Below are positions 30,413-39,357 of a DNA stretch of 64,000 nucleotides, in pieces. Below the pieces are notes generated by a model. The model did no database searches. It saw only the letters and a program-made list of their open reading frames with translations, and had not been told where the DNA came from. The stretch lies in NCBI RefSeq assembly GCF_013366375.1, contig NZ_JABWMJ010000002.1, positions 186,001 through 250,000 on the forward strand. The letters are read 5' to 3'. Within the stretch, counting starts at the first letter, position 1; each line of letters begins with the position of its first letter. The position numbers and the translations under genes are program-made. This DNA is from Rhizobacter koreensis. Its GTDB lineage: Bacteria > Pseudomonadota > Gammaproteobacteria > Burkholderiales > Burkholderiaceae_C.

Positions 30413-32650
30413 TCAACGCCCCTTGGCCTCTGCCTGCGCGGAGGGCAACGGCGCGCCGCCGCGCTTGGCGAGCGCCTGGCACTCCTGATCGGCTTCGCGC
30501 GCCTCTTCCCGTGAACCGGTGTCGATGAACGGCAGCAGCGCGGCCAACGGGTGCAGCAGCGCCAGCAACGCCGCCGCGCCGGCCTTGCCGGCCAGCCGCC
30601 CGGCTTCGACCGACACCGCCGGGTCGCCGAGCGTGCCGCGCACGTGGATCGGCGTGCGGATGGTGAGCGGGCTGAAGTCCTTCGGGGCCACCACGCCGCG
30701 CAGGTCGAGCGCCTCGGTCGAAAGCGAAAGCGTGCCGTCGACCCACATCGTCGAGTCTTCCGTCGCAACCACGAAGATGTTGGGGCGCATCACCCCGTCC
30801 TTGATCGCGAAGTCGCCGACGTTGCACGAAATGCGCAGCGGCTTGTCGCCCTTGACGAGAAGCCCGATGGCCTGCGCGATGTCGAGCCCGCCGGCTTCCA
30901 TCACGAGGTGCGAAAGCGTCGCGTTGCGCAACTGGATGCGCAGACCACCGTCGAGCCCGGCCAGGATCTCGGCGGCCGAGCGCCCTTGCCCCGTCACCTT
31001 GGCCTGCGCATTGAGGCGCCCGGTGATGTACGGCTGCCCGTTGCGCGCGAGGTTCAGCCATTGCTCGAGACGAACGCCCTGCAGGCGCAGGTCGGCGTCG
31101 TAGCGTGCCTTGGCGCCGCGCCCGTCGAGACCGACGGCGCCCGTGAGCTGGCCCTGCCCGGTGCGGGCGACGATGTCCGAGATGTGCAGCACGCCGCCGG
31201 CGAGCGTGAGGTGCGCGCGCAGCGGCCGCAGCGGGTCGAGCTTGTCGGTGCCGAGGTCGAGATGGCCGATGTCGACAAGCACGTTGGCGTTCATGGCGCG
31301 CAGCGACGGCAGGTCGAATGGGCGGTCCGGGATCACCTTGCCGGGCCGGGAGGCACCGCCTTCGCGGGCCGGCGCGACGCCTGCCGGGCCGGGCCGTGGC
31401 GCACCGCCGATCGCAGGGCCGAGGTCGGCGAGCAGCAAGCGGCTGCCGCCGAGCCGCCCCGAGAGCAGCGGCACCTCGCGCGTGGGGTCGTAGCGGAATG
31501 CACCTTCGAGGCGACTCGTGCCGATGTCGGCGCGCTCGAAGAGAGCGTTCCAGACCTGCCCGTCCTTGCGGAGCGCGCCCCGGGTGGTGAACGCGGGCGT
31601 CGTCGGTAGCGTGAGCCCGAGCGGATCGCCGGCCGCGGCGAGCGACGGCCCCGACAGCGAGAAGCGCCCGGCGAGGTCGCTGAGGTGCAGCGGGTCGCGT
31701 GCGCTGCCGTCGAACGTGAGGTGCGCGCCGCCGACGGTCGCGTTGATGTAGACCGGCTGCGCCGGCGCACCGGACGGGTCGTCGACGAGCGCGAGCACGC
31801 CCGAGGTGCGCAGCTCGACCTTGAGCGGCAGCTTGCGATAGGTGCCGGTCGCGCTGACCTGCAGACCGCCGGGGGCCGATGCCGCCGCCGCCGCGGCACG
31901 CGGAGCATCGGCGTCGCGGCCGACGCCTGCGCGCTCGGCGGCGCTCGCCGCGCTTGCCGCCAGCTCGGTGCCGACGCGCAACGCCGCCGACGCACGACGA
32001 CCCGCGCTCGCCGCGCCGGAAGCTGCCGACGCCGCGCCGGCACTCGCGGCGCCGCCGCCTGGGTCGCTGCTGTCGGTGAGCGAGAACGTGGCGTCGACGC
32101 TCGCGGGCAAGATCGCGTCGCGCAGCTTCAGGCTGCCGTCGTCGACCCGCAGGGTGCCGAAGGCCGGCAGCGACGGGTCCTTGCCTGCCTGCTCCTGGGT
32201 CTTCGGCTCGTCTCCGAACTGCCACGACGCGCGGCCGTCTTCCAGGCGCTCGATACGACCGTCGAAGCGACGCGCGGTCAGCGACTCGATGCGCAGCGGA
32301 GCGCCACGCGACATGCGCCAGAGGTCGCGGTAGCGCAGCTTGAGGGCGGCGTCCTCGGCAAGGAAGGTGTGCGGCTCCGAGCTCCATGACGGTGCGCCGA
32401 TCTCGATGCGGGCGGCACGCACGCGGACGCTGCCCAGCAGGCCGATGCGGACCCGGGGGTTCGCCTCGTCGGCCGCGAATTCGACCTTGCGATCAAGTGT
32501 TTCGGCGAGCTTGCGTTGGACCGGTCCCACCAGGAACGGCCAGCCCAGCGCCTCGCAGATGCCGACGCCGACGATGAGCGCGGCCAGCACGCCGAGCGTG
32601 ATCTGCAGCCAGCGCCGTCCCGCGAGCCACCCGGGAAGTGCGCGCGTCAT
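30413..32650 (-). CDS. AsmA-family inner-membrane protein
   Basis: 745 aa from MTRALPGWLAGRRWLQI. One N-terminal membrane helix (ITLGVLAALIVGVGICEALG) is followed by AsmA-type repeats (GRKVEFAADEANPRVRIG-like start, ARIEIGAPSW) and the C-terminal AsmA_2 domain with LKVTGQGRSAAEILAGLDG-type sequence and VVAPKDFSPLTIRTPIHVRG. An Ala-rich insertion lies near residues 195-265. AsmA-like proteins are long periplasmic lipid-transfer or envelope-assembly proteins. It is transcribed away from a 2-hydroxyacid dehydrogenase gene on the same strand, 142 bases upstream. Confidence 0.88.
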   Translation of the reverse strand: MTRALPGWLAGRRWLQITLGVLAALIVGVGICEALGWPFLVGPVQRKLAETLDRKVEFAADEANPRVRIGLLGSVRVRAARIEIGAPSWSSEPHTFLAEDAALKLRYRDLWRMSRGAPLRIESLTARRFDGRIERLEDGRASWQFGDEPKTQEQAGKDPSLPAFGTLRVDDGSLKLRDAILPASVDATFSLTDSSDPGGGAASAGAASAASGAASAGRRASAALRVGTELAASAASAAERAGVGRDADAPRAAAAAASAPGGLQVSATGTYRKLPLKVELRTSGVLALVDDPSGAPAQPVYINATVGGAHLTFDGSARDPLHLSDLAGRFSLSGPSLAAAGDPLGLTLPTTPAFTTRGALRKDGQVWNALFERADIGTSRLEGAFRYDPTREVPLLSGRLGGSRLLLADLGPAIGGAPRPGPAGVAPAREGGASRPGKVIPDRPFDLPSLRAMNANVLVDIGHLDLGTDKLDPLRPLRAHLTLAGGVLHISDIVARTGQGQLTGAVGLDGRGAKARYDADLRLQGVRLEQWLNLARNGQPYITGRLNAQAKVTGQGRSAAEILAGLDGGLRIQLRNATLSHLVMEAGGLDIAQAIGLLVKGDKPLRISCNVGDFAIKDGVMRPNIFVVATEDSTMWVDGTLSLSTEALDLRGVVAPKDFSPLTIRTPIHVRGTLGDPAVSVEAGRLAGKAGAAALLALLHPLAALLPFIDTGSREEAREADQECQALAKRGGAPLPSAQAEAKGR

Positions 32651-32757
32651 CGATCCGTTGTCGGCCGCATGGCGGCGCCGGCGGCGCACGCGGTCCGGTT
32701 GAGTGGTTTCCGCATGGCGCCGATTCTGGTCGGCGCCCCTGGGCGACCCTATCGGTC

Positions 32758-32789
32758 GGGGCCGGCGGCCCCTGTGGGTCTGCTCCTAC
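32758..32789 (-). repeat. REP-like element, copy 3
   Basis: On the minus strand GTAGGAGC (32782-32789) is followed by a GGGGCC/GGCCCC inverted repeat with a 3-base loop (32758-32772). It is intergenic, between the AsmA and hydroxyacid dehydrogenase genes, with the same head and orientation as the copies at 24128 and 28950. Confidence 0.5.
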
Positions 32790-32792
32790 GCC

Positions 32793-33785
32793 TCAGCGTC
32801 CCGCCAGCACCTGCGGGTTGATCGGCGTGGGCGGGCGTGCACCGCGCCCGCCGGCCAGCACGGCGATCAGGTTGTCGATCGCGAGATCGGCCATCGCGCG
32901 CCGTGTCGGCAGGCTCGAACTCGCGATGTGCGGCGTCAGCACGACGTTCGGGACCGTCAGCAGGTCGGGGTGCAACGCCGGCTCGTTCTCGAACACGTCG
33001 AGCCCGGCGGCGGCGATCGTGCGATCGCGCAGGGCGGCGGCAAGTGCCGCGTCGTCGACCACCCCGCCGCGCCCGACGTTGGTCAGCGTCGCGGTGGGCT
33101 TCATGCGGCGCAGCTCGGCCGCGCCGATGAGGTGATGCGCCGCCGGGCTGTACGGCACGACGATGACGACGTGGTCGGCGGTTTCCAGCAGCTCGTCCTT
33201 GTCGACGTAGCGCGCACGCACCGCCGCCTCGTCCGCTTCGGAGAGGCGCGAGCGGTTGTGATAGATCACGTTCATGCCGAAGCCGAGAGCGCCGCGTCGG
33301 GCAATGGCCTGACCGATGCGGCCCATGCCGAGCACGCCGAGCGTCGCGCCGTGCACGTCGGCGCCGGCGAACATGTCGACGCTCCAGCTGTTCCACTCGC
33401 CGCGGCGCAGGAAGTGCTCGCTCTCGGTGATGCGGCGCGCCGCCGCCATCATGAGCGCGAAGCCGAAGTCGGCGGTGGTCTCGGTCAGCACGTCGGGTGC
33501 GTTGCTGACCAGCACGCCGGCCGCGGTGCAGGCGTCGACGTCGATGTTGTTGTAGCCGACCGCCATGGTGCAGACCGCGCGCAGGTCGGGACACGCGGCG
33601 ATCAGCGCGGCGTCGATCTTCTCGCTGCCGGTGACGAAGACGCCCGCCTTGCCCTGCAGGCGCCGGATCAGCTCCTCCTTGGGCCAGACCTCGTCGTCGG
33701 GGTTGCCGCTGACGTCGAAATGCTCGGCAAGACGCGCCATGGCTTCGGGGAAGATGCGGCGGGCGACAAGGACGGCTGGCTTCAT
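32793..33785 (-). CDS. D-2-hydroxyacid dehydrogenase (glyoxylate/hydroxypyruvate reductase type)
   Basis: 330 aa. The NAD(P)-binding motif is LGVLGMGRIGQAIARR. Catalytic residues are seen as Arg in LTNVGRGGVVDD, Glu in LDVFENEP and His in LTPHIASSS. The N-terminal half has the substrate segment MAVGYNNIDVDACTAAG. The closest functional type is the GhrB/glycerate dehydrogenase group, which reduces glyoxylate or hydroxypyruvate. It follows the nitroreductase gene by 26 bases on the same strand. Confidence 0.9.
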   Translation of the reverse strand: MKPAVLVARRIFPEAMARLAEHFDVSGNPDDEVWPKEELIRRLQGKAGVFVTGSEKIDAALIAACPDLRAVCTMAVGYNNIDVDACTAAGVLVSNAPDVLTETTADFGFALMMAAARRITESEHFLRRGEWNSWSVDMFAGADVHGATLGVLGMGRIGQAIARRGALGFGMNVIYHNRSRLSEADEAAVRARYVDKDELLETADHVVIVVPYSPAAHHLIGAAELRRMKPTATLTNVGRGGVVDDAALAAALRDRTIAAAGLDVFENEPALHPDLLTVPNVVLTPHIASSSLPTRRAMADLAIDNLIAVLAGGRGARPPTPINPQVLAGR

Positions 33786-33811
33786 GGGCTGGTCTCCGGT
33801 TGGCGTTGTGG

Positions 33812-34540
33812 TCAGTCGATGGGATCGTCGAGGAAGCGGGTGAAGCGCTCGACCGGCTCGCGCTCGGTGACGAGGCTGTTCTCGATGGCCGCCGGGTCGG
33901 CCACGCCGAGCGACATGCCGCAGACCAGCTGCTCGTTGACGGGCGCGCCGATCAGCGGCATCACGATGCGGTGGAAGTCGATGAACGCCGCCTGCGGGCA
34001 GGTATCGAGGCCATGGCCGCGCGCCGCGATCATGACGCTTTGCAGGAACATGCCGTAGTCGAGCCAGCTGCCGAGCTCCATCACGCGGTCGATGGTGAAC
34101 ATCAGGCCAACGGGCGCGTCGAAGAACGCGTAGTTGCGGCCGTGCTGGGCGTGCATGCGCACCTTGTCACCCTTGGCGATGCCGAGCAGGCTGTAGAGGT
34201 CCCACCCGACCTTGCGGCGGCGCTCGACGAACGGCGAGCGCCACTCGGTCGGGTAGTAGGCGTACTCGGCCGTGTGCCGCGCCAACTCGGCCGGGTCGTC
34301 GTACGCGTCGAGGATGCGCCGCGTCAGTTCGGCCTTGGCCGCGCCGGTGAGCACGTAGACGTTCCACGGCTGGGTGTTGGTGCCCGAGGGCGCGCGCGAT
34401 GCAGCGGCCAGGATCGCTTCGATGGTCGCGCGCTCGACCGGCGTCGACAGGAAGGCGCGCACCGAGCGCCGCGAGCTCAGCGCGTGATCGACGATGCGGC
34501 GCACCAGCGCCGGGTCGGCAGCCGGATCGACCGTGCTCAT
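33812..34540 (-). CDS. Nitroreductase-family FMN oxidoreductase
   Basis: 242 aa. The FMN-binding segments ALSSRRSVRAFLSTPV and APSGTNTQPWNVYVLTG are present, and the C-terminal part has PVNEQLVCGMSLGVADP. Such enzymes reduce nitroaromatics or quinones with NAD(P)H, and the physiological substrate is not predictable. Its ATG overlaps the stop of the thioesterase gene (ATGA), so the two are translationally coupled. Confidence 0.9.
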   Translation of the reverse strand: MSTVDPAADPALVRRIVDHALSSRRSVRAFLSTPVERATIEAILAAASRAPSGTNTQPWNVYVLTGAAKAELTRRILDAYDDPAELARHTAEYAYYPTEWRSPFVERRRKVGWDLYSLLGIAKGDKVRMHAQHGRNYAFFDAPVGLMFTIDRVMELGSWLDYGMFLQSVMIAARGHGLDTCPQAAFIDFHRIVMPLIGAPVNEQLVCGMSLGVADPAAIENSLVTEREPVERFTRFLDDPID

Positions 34541-35025
34541 GCGCCGGCGTCGACGACGAGCGGCCGCAGCGCGTCCACCAGCGTGGGAGGCAGCCCGACC
34601 GGCCGCCGCGTCGCGCGGTCGACGTAGACGTGCACGAAGTGCCCGCGCGCGGCGGTGTGCTCGCCACCCGCTGCGAAGATGCCGACCTCATAGCGCACGC
34701 TGCTCGCGCCGAGGCGCGCGACCCTGAGGCCCGCCTCGACCGGCTCCGGAAAGGCGAGTGACGCGAAGTAGCTGCAGCCGGTCTCGACGACGAGCCCGAT
34801 GACCGGGCTTGCGGTGATGTCGAGCGCGCCGGCGCGTACCAGGTACGCGTTCACCGCACTGTCGAACAGGCTGTAGTAGACGACGTTGTTGAGGTGCCCG
34901 TAGGCGTCGTTGTCCATCCAGCGCGTGGTCAGCGCTTCGAAACGGCGGTAGGCGCTGCGTGGCTCGGGCTGGGCACGTGCGGCGGGCGGCGCGCCGCTTC
35001 CCAGGCTGGCATCGGACTCGGGCAT
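34537..35025 (-). CDS. Acyl-CoA thioesterase, 4HBT hotdog fold
   Basis: 162 aa from MPESDASLGSG. An ATG five codons earlier (35040) is an equal alternative. The hotdog signature is TRWMDNDAYGHLNNVVYYSLFD, with Asp and the downstream FASLAFPEPVEAGLRVARLG. The family hydrolyses acyl- or aryl-CoA esters. It is divergent from the phasin gene, sharing a 218-base regulatory region, and heads a coupled run with the nitroreductase and hydroxyacid dehydrogenase. Confidence 0.88.
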   Translation of the reverse strand: MPESDASLGSGAPPAARAQPEPRSAYRRFEALTTRWMDNDAYGHLNNVVYYSLFDSAVNAYLVRAGALDITASPVIGLVVETGCSYFASLAFPEPVEAGLRVARLGASSVRYEVGIFAAGGEHTAARGHFVHVYVDRATRRPVGLPPTLVDALRPLVVDAGA

Positions 35026-35126
35026 GGCCCATTGTTCCATCGCGTGCAGACTGCCCGCCCTCGAGCGCCCCGCAGGATGGCTCCGCCGGCGCGCGGGCCA
35101 TGCCGTGGCCGGTTCTGCAACAATTC

Positions 35127-35141
35127 TGCTGCACTGCAGCA
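35127..35141. promoter_or_regulatory. Palindrome upstream of the phasin promoter (possible PhaR operator)
   Basis: TGCTGCA-C-TGCAGCA is a perfect 7-1-7 palindrome, 8 bases upstream of the -35 hexamer of phaP. PhaR repressors bind TGC-rich palindromes at phasin promoters in PHB-making bacteria. The match is by resemblance only. Confidence 0.5.
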
Positions 35142-35149
35142 AAAAGTGC

Positions 35150-35177
35150 TTGCATTCGCTGGCCGTGACCCTATACT
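35150..35177 (+). promoter_or_regulatory. Sigma-70 promoter of the phasin gene
   Basis: TTGCAT (35150-35155) and TATACT (35172-35177) are separated by 16 bases. The start codon of phaP lies 66 bases downstream of the -10. This is one of the best sigma-70 matches in the window. Confidence 0.7.
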
Positions 35178-35243
35178 TCATCCATGTTGCGGTGCAGCAT
35201 CACTGCTCCGGACACGCTTCAAACCACTCGAGGAGTTGACACC

Positions 35244-35795
35244 ATGATGACCGCCGACCAACTGATCACCGCGCAGAAGGCCAACGTCGAAACCCTGTTC
35301 GGCCTGACCGGCAAGGCTTTCGAAGGCATCGAGAAGCTGATCGAGCTGAACCTGCAGGTCGCCAAGACCGCGATGGGCGAAGCCGCGGCGACCACGCAAG
35401 CCGTGCTGTCGGTCAAGGACGCGCAGGAGCTGCTCGCGCTGCAAGCCGGCCTGCTGCAACCCGCCGCCGAAAAGGCCGCCGCCTACAGCCGTCACGTGTA
35501 CGAGATCGCGCAGACCACCGGCGCCGAGGTGAACCGCGTCGCCGAGGCGACCACGGCCGATGCCCAGGCCAAGTTCATGGCGATCGTCGACAACGCCGTC
35601 AAGAACGCGCCCGCCGGCACCGAGAACGCCGTGACGCTCGTCAAGTCGGCCGTCGCCGCGGCCAGCAATGCGTTCGAGACCATGCAGAAGGCCGCCAAGC
35701 AGGCCGCCGACGTCGCCGACGCGAACTTCCAGGCCCTGTCGTCGACCGCCGTGCGCGCGACGCAAGCCGCGACCAAGGCGCGCCGCGCCGCCTGA
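35244..35795 (+). CDS. phaP: Phasin, PHB granule-associated protein
   Basis: 183 aa from [17 protein letters not shown], with a GAGGAG ribosome site. The protein is an almost uninterrupted amphipathic helix with [24 protein letters not shown] and [18 protein letters not shown], matching the Phasin_2 (PhaP) family. Phasins coat polyhydroxyalkanoate granules and control their size. The gene has a clear promoter, an upstream palindrome and a strong terminator, so it is monocistronic. The PHB link is supported by 3-hydroxybutyrate dehydrogenase at 50865. Confidence 0.95.
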   Translation: MMTADQLITAQKANVETLFGLTGKAFEGIEKLIELNLQVAKTAMGEAAATTQAVLSVKDAQELLALQAGLLQPAAEKAAAYSRHVYEIAQTTGAEVNRVAEATTADAQAKFMAIVDNAVKNAPAGTENAVTLVKSAVAAASNAFETMQKAAKQAADVADANFQALSSTAVRATQAATKARRAA

Positions 35796-35850
35796 GTCCC
35801 CGCAAGAACCGGCAGGTCGCACCGCAGCGATGCGGTGACGCGATGCAGCG

Positions 35851-35879
35851 AAGGCCCGGTGGCGACACCGGGCCTTTTT
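35851..35879 (+). terminator. phaP: Intrinsic terminator of phaP
   Basis: An 11-base stem (AAGGCCCGGTG with CACCGGGCCTT) closes a GCGA tetraloop and runs into TTTTT. It lies 56 bases after the phasin stop codon. Confidence 0.93.
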
Positions 35880-36026
35880 GTTTGCTGGGAGCGCGACGCA
35901 GGACGAGGCGGACCGATCCCACCGCGCGACTCGAGCTCGCTGCGGCCGGCGGTCTCGTTGCCCGACGGCGCCGGCTGACCGGTGGCGGCGGCGCCCGTCG
36001 CACCGTCCTCGGGTCGCGCCCGCGGC

Positions 36027-36980
36027 TCAGTGCGTCTTCGCCGCGATGGCCTGGCGCAGCTGCGGCAGCTGGGCGCGCGCCGCCGCGCGGCCCGCCTCGA
36101 TGGCTCGGCGCCGGATGCTGAAGTCGGTGCCCGATGCGCCGGCGAGCGCCGGCTGCACCACCACATCGGCTTCGCGCAGCTCGAAGTGGTTGATGCGGCG
36201 GCCCATGATCGCGAAGGTCTGCAGCAGCATGCGCGCCGCATCGGTGGTCGGCGCGCCGTCGGTGACCTGCGAGATGTCGACCGCGATCACCACCTCGGCG
36301 CCCATCTGCCGCGCGAAGCGCACCGGCACCGGCGCCGCGAGGCCGCCGTCGACGTACTCGCGCGTGCCGATCTTCACCGGCTGGAACACCGCCGGCACCG
36401 CGCTCGACGCACGCACCGCGGTGCCGGTGTCGCCTCGGCGGAACAGGATCGGATCGCCGCTGTCGAGGTCGGTCGCCACGATGCCCAGCGGGATCCGCAT
36501 TCGGTCGATGTCGAGCCCGCCGGTCTTCTCGCGCACGAACCGTGCGAGCGCCTCGCCGCGGATCAGTCCGCGGCCGGGGAACGCCCAGTCGGCGAACGCC
36601 GTCTCGTCCATCACCTCGGCCAGCGCAGCCAGCTCGGCGCCGCTCCGACCGGCGGCGTAGAGCGCCGCGACCAGGCTGCCCGCCGACGTGCCGGTGACGA
36701 GGTCCGGCCGGATGCCGCTTTCCTCGAGCACCTGGATCACGCCGATGTGCGCGAACCCGCGTGCCGCGCCACCGCCGAGCGCGAGGCCGATGCGCGGCGG
36801 CTGCGGCGGCGCCGGTGGGGTGACGGGTCCCGCAGGTGCCGCGGGCGGCGGCGGGCGTCGCGTCGAGCAGCCGACGAGCGCGCCGCCGAACGCGAGCGCC
36901 GCCGCGCCGGCGAGACGCGTCAGGGTCTCGCGGCGCATGCGATCGGACGGTGGGCTCGGACGATCGGGAGACGCTCTCAT
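36027..36980 (-). CDS. Patatin-like phospholipase lipoprotein
   Basis: 317 aa. A start 14 codons later (MRRETLTRLAG) gives a more typical lipoprotein signal. The lipobox is ALVGC (Cys38), followed by a Pro-rich linker. The patatin domain has the oxyanion loop LGGGAARGFAHIG, the nucleophile Ser99 in VTGTSAGSL and the catalytic Asp211 in REYVDGGLAAP. The family hydrolyses acyl esters of lipids. The lipobox suggests periplasmic-facing membrane anchoring. Similar to RssA-type proteins but exported. Confidence 0.9.
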   Translation of the reverse strand: MRASPDRPSPPSDRMRRETLTRLAGAAALAFGGALVGCSTRRPPPPAAPAGPVTPPAPPQPPRIGLALGGGAARGFAHIGVIQVLEESGIRPDLVTGTSAGSLVAALYAAGRSGAELAALAEVMDETAFADWAFPGRGLIRGEALARFVREKTGGLDIDRMRIPLGIVATDLDSGDPILFRRGDTGTAVRASSAVPAVFQPVKIGTREYVDGGLAAPVPVRFARQMGAEVVIAVDISQVTDGAPTTDAARMLLQTFAIMGRRINHFELREADVVVQPALAGASGTDFSIRRRAIEAGRAAARAQLPQLRQAIAAKTH

Positions 36981-37137
36981 ATTCGGCTCGAGGATAACGA
37001 ACGAAGAAAACTGTTCTTTCCGCTACTGACTTCGCCACCTACATTGCGCTTCCCCGGTGTGGCGGTGCCGACTGCACCCGGCACCCCGAGCCGATCGACC
37101 GCAGAATCGCCAGCTTTTTTCCCGCTTCCCACCCGGC

Positions 37138-38838
37138 ATGTATCAATACACCGCGTTCGATCGCCAGTTCGTCCACCAGCGCGCGGCGCAGTTCCGCGAC
37201 CAGCTCGAGCGCCACCTCGCGGGGCAGCTCCCGGACGACGACTTCCGCGCGCTGCGCCTGCAGAACGGCTGGTACATCCAGCGCCACGCGCCGATGTTCC
37301 GCATCGCGGTGCCTTACGGCGAACTCGGCTCGCGCCAGCTGCGCCAGCTCGGCCGCATCGCGCGCGAGCTCGACCGCGGCTATGGCCATTTCTCGACGCG
37401 CCAGAACTGCCAGTTCAACTGGATTCCGCTCGAGCGCAGCGCCGACGCGCTCGACCTGCTCGCCCAGGTCGACATGCACGGCATCCAGACCAGCGGCAAC
37501 TGCATCCGCAACATCACGACCGACGCGCTCGCCGGCATTGCGCCCGACGAGGTGGTCGACCCGCGGCCCTACTGCGAGATCCTGCGACAGTGGAGCACGC
37601 TGCACCCCGAGTTCGCCTTCCTGCCGCGCAAGTTCAAGATCGCGGTGACCGGCGCGCGTGAAGACCGCGCAGCGATCGCGTGGCACGACATCGGCCTGCA
37701 GCTCCTGAAGAACGGTGCCGGCGAGGTGGGCTTTCGAGTGCTCGCCGGCGGCGGCATGGGCCGCACGCCGGTGATCGCGACGCTGATCCGCGATTTCGTG
37801 CCCTGGCAGCAGATCCTCGTCTTCATCGAGGCGATCGTGCGCGTCTACAACCGCTACGGTCGGCGCGACAACATGTACAAGGCGCGCATCAAGATCCTCG
37901 TCAAGGCCGAGGGTCAGAAGTTCATCGATGCGGTCAACGCCGAGTTCGCCAACATCCTCGAGCACGACGAAGGCGGCCGCGAGCACATCATCCCGCTGAG
38001 CGAGCTCGAGCGCGTGGCGGTGCACTTCCCGCTGCCCGCGGGCGTCGACACCGGCGCGGCCACCACGCCGAGCGAACTCGACCGCCCGACGGGCGACCCG
38101 GCCTACATGCGCTGGCTCGAGCGCAACGTGCACGCGCACAAGGTGCCGGGCTACCGCGCGGTCACGCTGTCGCTCAAGCGCGCCGGTCAGGCGCCCGGCG
38201 ACGCGACCGCCGAGCAGATGGACGCGGCCGCCGACCTCGCCGACCGCTTCAGCCGCGGGGAGATCCGCGTCACCCACGACCAGAACCTGCTGCTGCCGTG
38301 GGTGCTCGAGAGCGACCTCCACGCGCTCTGGCAAGGCGCCCGAGCGGCGAGCTTCGCGACGCCCAACATCGGACTTCTGACGGACATGATCGCGTGCCCG
38401 GGCGGCGACTTCTGCGCGCTCGCCAACGCGCGTTCGATCCCGATCGCCGAGGCGATCACCGAGCGCTTCGAGGATCTCGACGAGATCTACGACGTCGGCG
38501 ACATCGACCTGCACATCAGCGGCTGCATCAACTCGTGCGGCCATCACCACAGCGGGCACATCGGCATCCTCGGCGTCGACAAGGACGGCGCCGAGTGGTA
38601 CCAGATCACGCTCGGCGGCTCGGACGGCAGCACGCTCAGCGGCGCGTCCGTTCCCGGCAAGGTGATCGGCCCGTCCTTTGCGGCCGACGAGGTGCCCGAC
38701 GTGATCGAGGCCATCGTCGATACCTACCGCGCCGAGCGCGCGGCGAGCGAGCGCTTCATCGAGACCGTACGGCGCATCGGCCTCGACCCTTTCAAGGCGT
38801 CGGCCAACGCCGTGCGCCGGTCCACCGCGCGCGCCTGA
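37138..38838 (+). CDS. cysI: Sulfite reductase hemoprotein (nitrite/sulfite reductase family)
   Basis: 566 aa from MYQYTAFDRQFVHQRAA. The upstream sequence is pyrimidine-rich and has no clear ribosome site. The siroheme/4Fe-4S cysteines are seen as CPGGDFC and CINSCGHHHSGHIG. Substrate-binding arginines lie in GYGHFSTRQNCQFNW. It reduces sulfite to sulfide with six electrons. No CysJ flavoprotein gene is nearby, so electrons probably come from ferredoxin (see fdxA and the reductase downstream). It heads cysI-DUF934-cysH-cysD-cysN-cobA. The interval upstream contains an AT-rich island (about 36990-37030) where a CysB-type activator could bind. Confidence 0.96.
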   Translation: MYQYTAFDRQFVHQRAAQFRDQLERHLAGQLPDDDFRALRLQNGWYIQRHAPMFRIAVPYGELGSRQLRQLGRIARELDRGYGHFSTRQNCQFNWIPLERSADALDLLAQVDMHGIQTSGNCIRNITTDALAGIAPDEVVDPRPYCEILRQWSTLHPEFAFLPRKFKIAVTGAREDRAAIAWHDIGLQLLKNGAGEVGFRVLAGGGMGRTPVIATLIRDFVPWQQILVFIEAIVRVYNRYGRRDNMYKARIKILVKAEGQKFIDAVNAEFANILEHDEGGREHIIPLSELERVAVHFPLPAGVDTGAATTPSELDRPTGDPAYMRWLERNVHAHKVPGYRAVTLSLKRAGQAPGDATAEQMDAAADLADRFSRGEIRVTHDQNLLLPWVLESDLHALWQGARAASFATPNIGLLTDMIACPGGDFCALANARSIPIAEAITERFEDLDEIYDVGDIDLHISGCINSCGHHHSGHIGILGVDKDGAEWYQITLGGSDGSTLSGASVPGKVIGPSFAADEVPDVIEAIVDTYRAERAASERFIETVRRIGLDPFKASANAVRRSTARA

Positions 38839-38880
38839 GCGGTGCAGCCCTCCCCGATCCGATCACACGACGCTCCCGAC

Positions 38881-39357
38881 ATGCATTTCATCGATTCCGC
38901 CACCGACCGCTGGGTGTCGCGCAGCGCCGGCAGCGACGCCGAGCCGGGCGCCTACCAGCTGCTCGAGCTCGCCGACTGGCAGGTGCTGCGCGAGCGCTGG
39001 CCGGCCGACGTGCCGGTCGGCGTCGCGGTGCCGAACGACGTCGACATCGAAACCCTCGCTGACGACCTCGACCGCATCGGCCTCGTCGCCCTGTCCTTTC
39101 CGAAGTGGACCGACGGCCGCGCCTATACGCAGGCGCGTCTGCTGCGTGTGCGCCTGCGCTTCACCGGCCAGGTGCGCGCGACCGGCGACGTGCTGGTCGA
39201 CATGGTGCCGCTCCTCAAGCGCACCGGCTTCGACGCGCTGCAGATGCGCGCCGGCCAGTCGCAGGCCGCCGCCGAGCGCGTGCTCACCCACTTCAGCGGC
39301 CACTACCAGGGCGACGTCATCGAGCCGCGTCCGCTGTTCGCCCGGGCCGCCGCGTGA
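38881..39357 (+). CDS. DUF934 family protein of the sulfur assimilation operon
   Basis: 158 aa from MHFIDSATDRWVSRS. The DUF934 core includes LSFPKWTDGRAYTQARLLR and VRATGDVLVDMVPLLKRTGFD. The family is found almost always next to cysI and cysH in proteobacteria, and its biochemical role is not established. Its stop overlaps the GTG start of cysH (GTGA). Confidence 0.92.
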   Translation: MHFIDSATDRWVSRSAGSDAEPGAYQLLELADWQVLRERWPADVPVGVAVPNDVDIETLADDLDRIGLVALSFPKWTDGRAYTQARLLRVRLRFTGQVRATGDVLVDMVPLLKRTGFDALQMRAGQSQAAAERVLTHFSGHYQGDVIEPRPLFARAAA

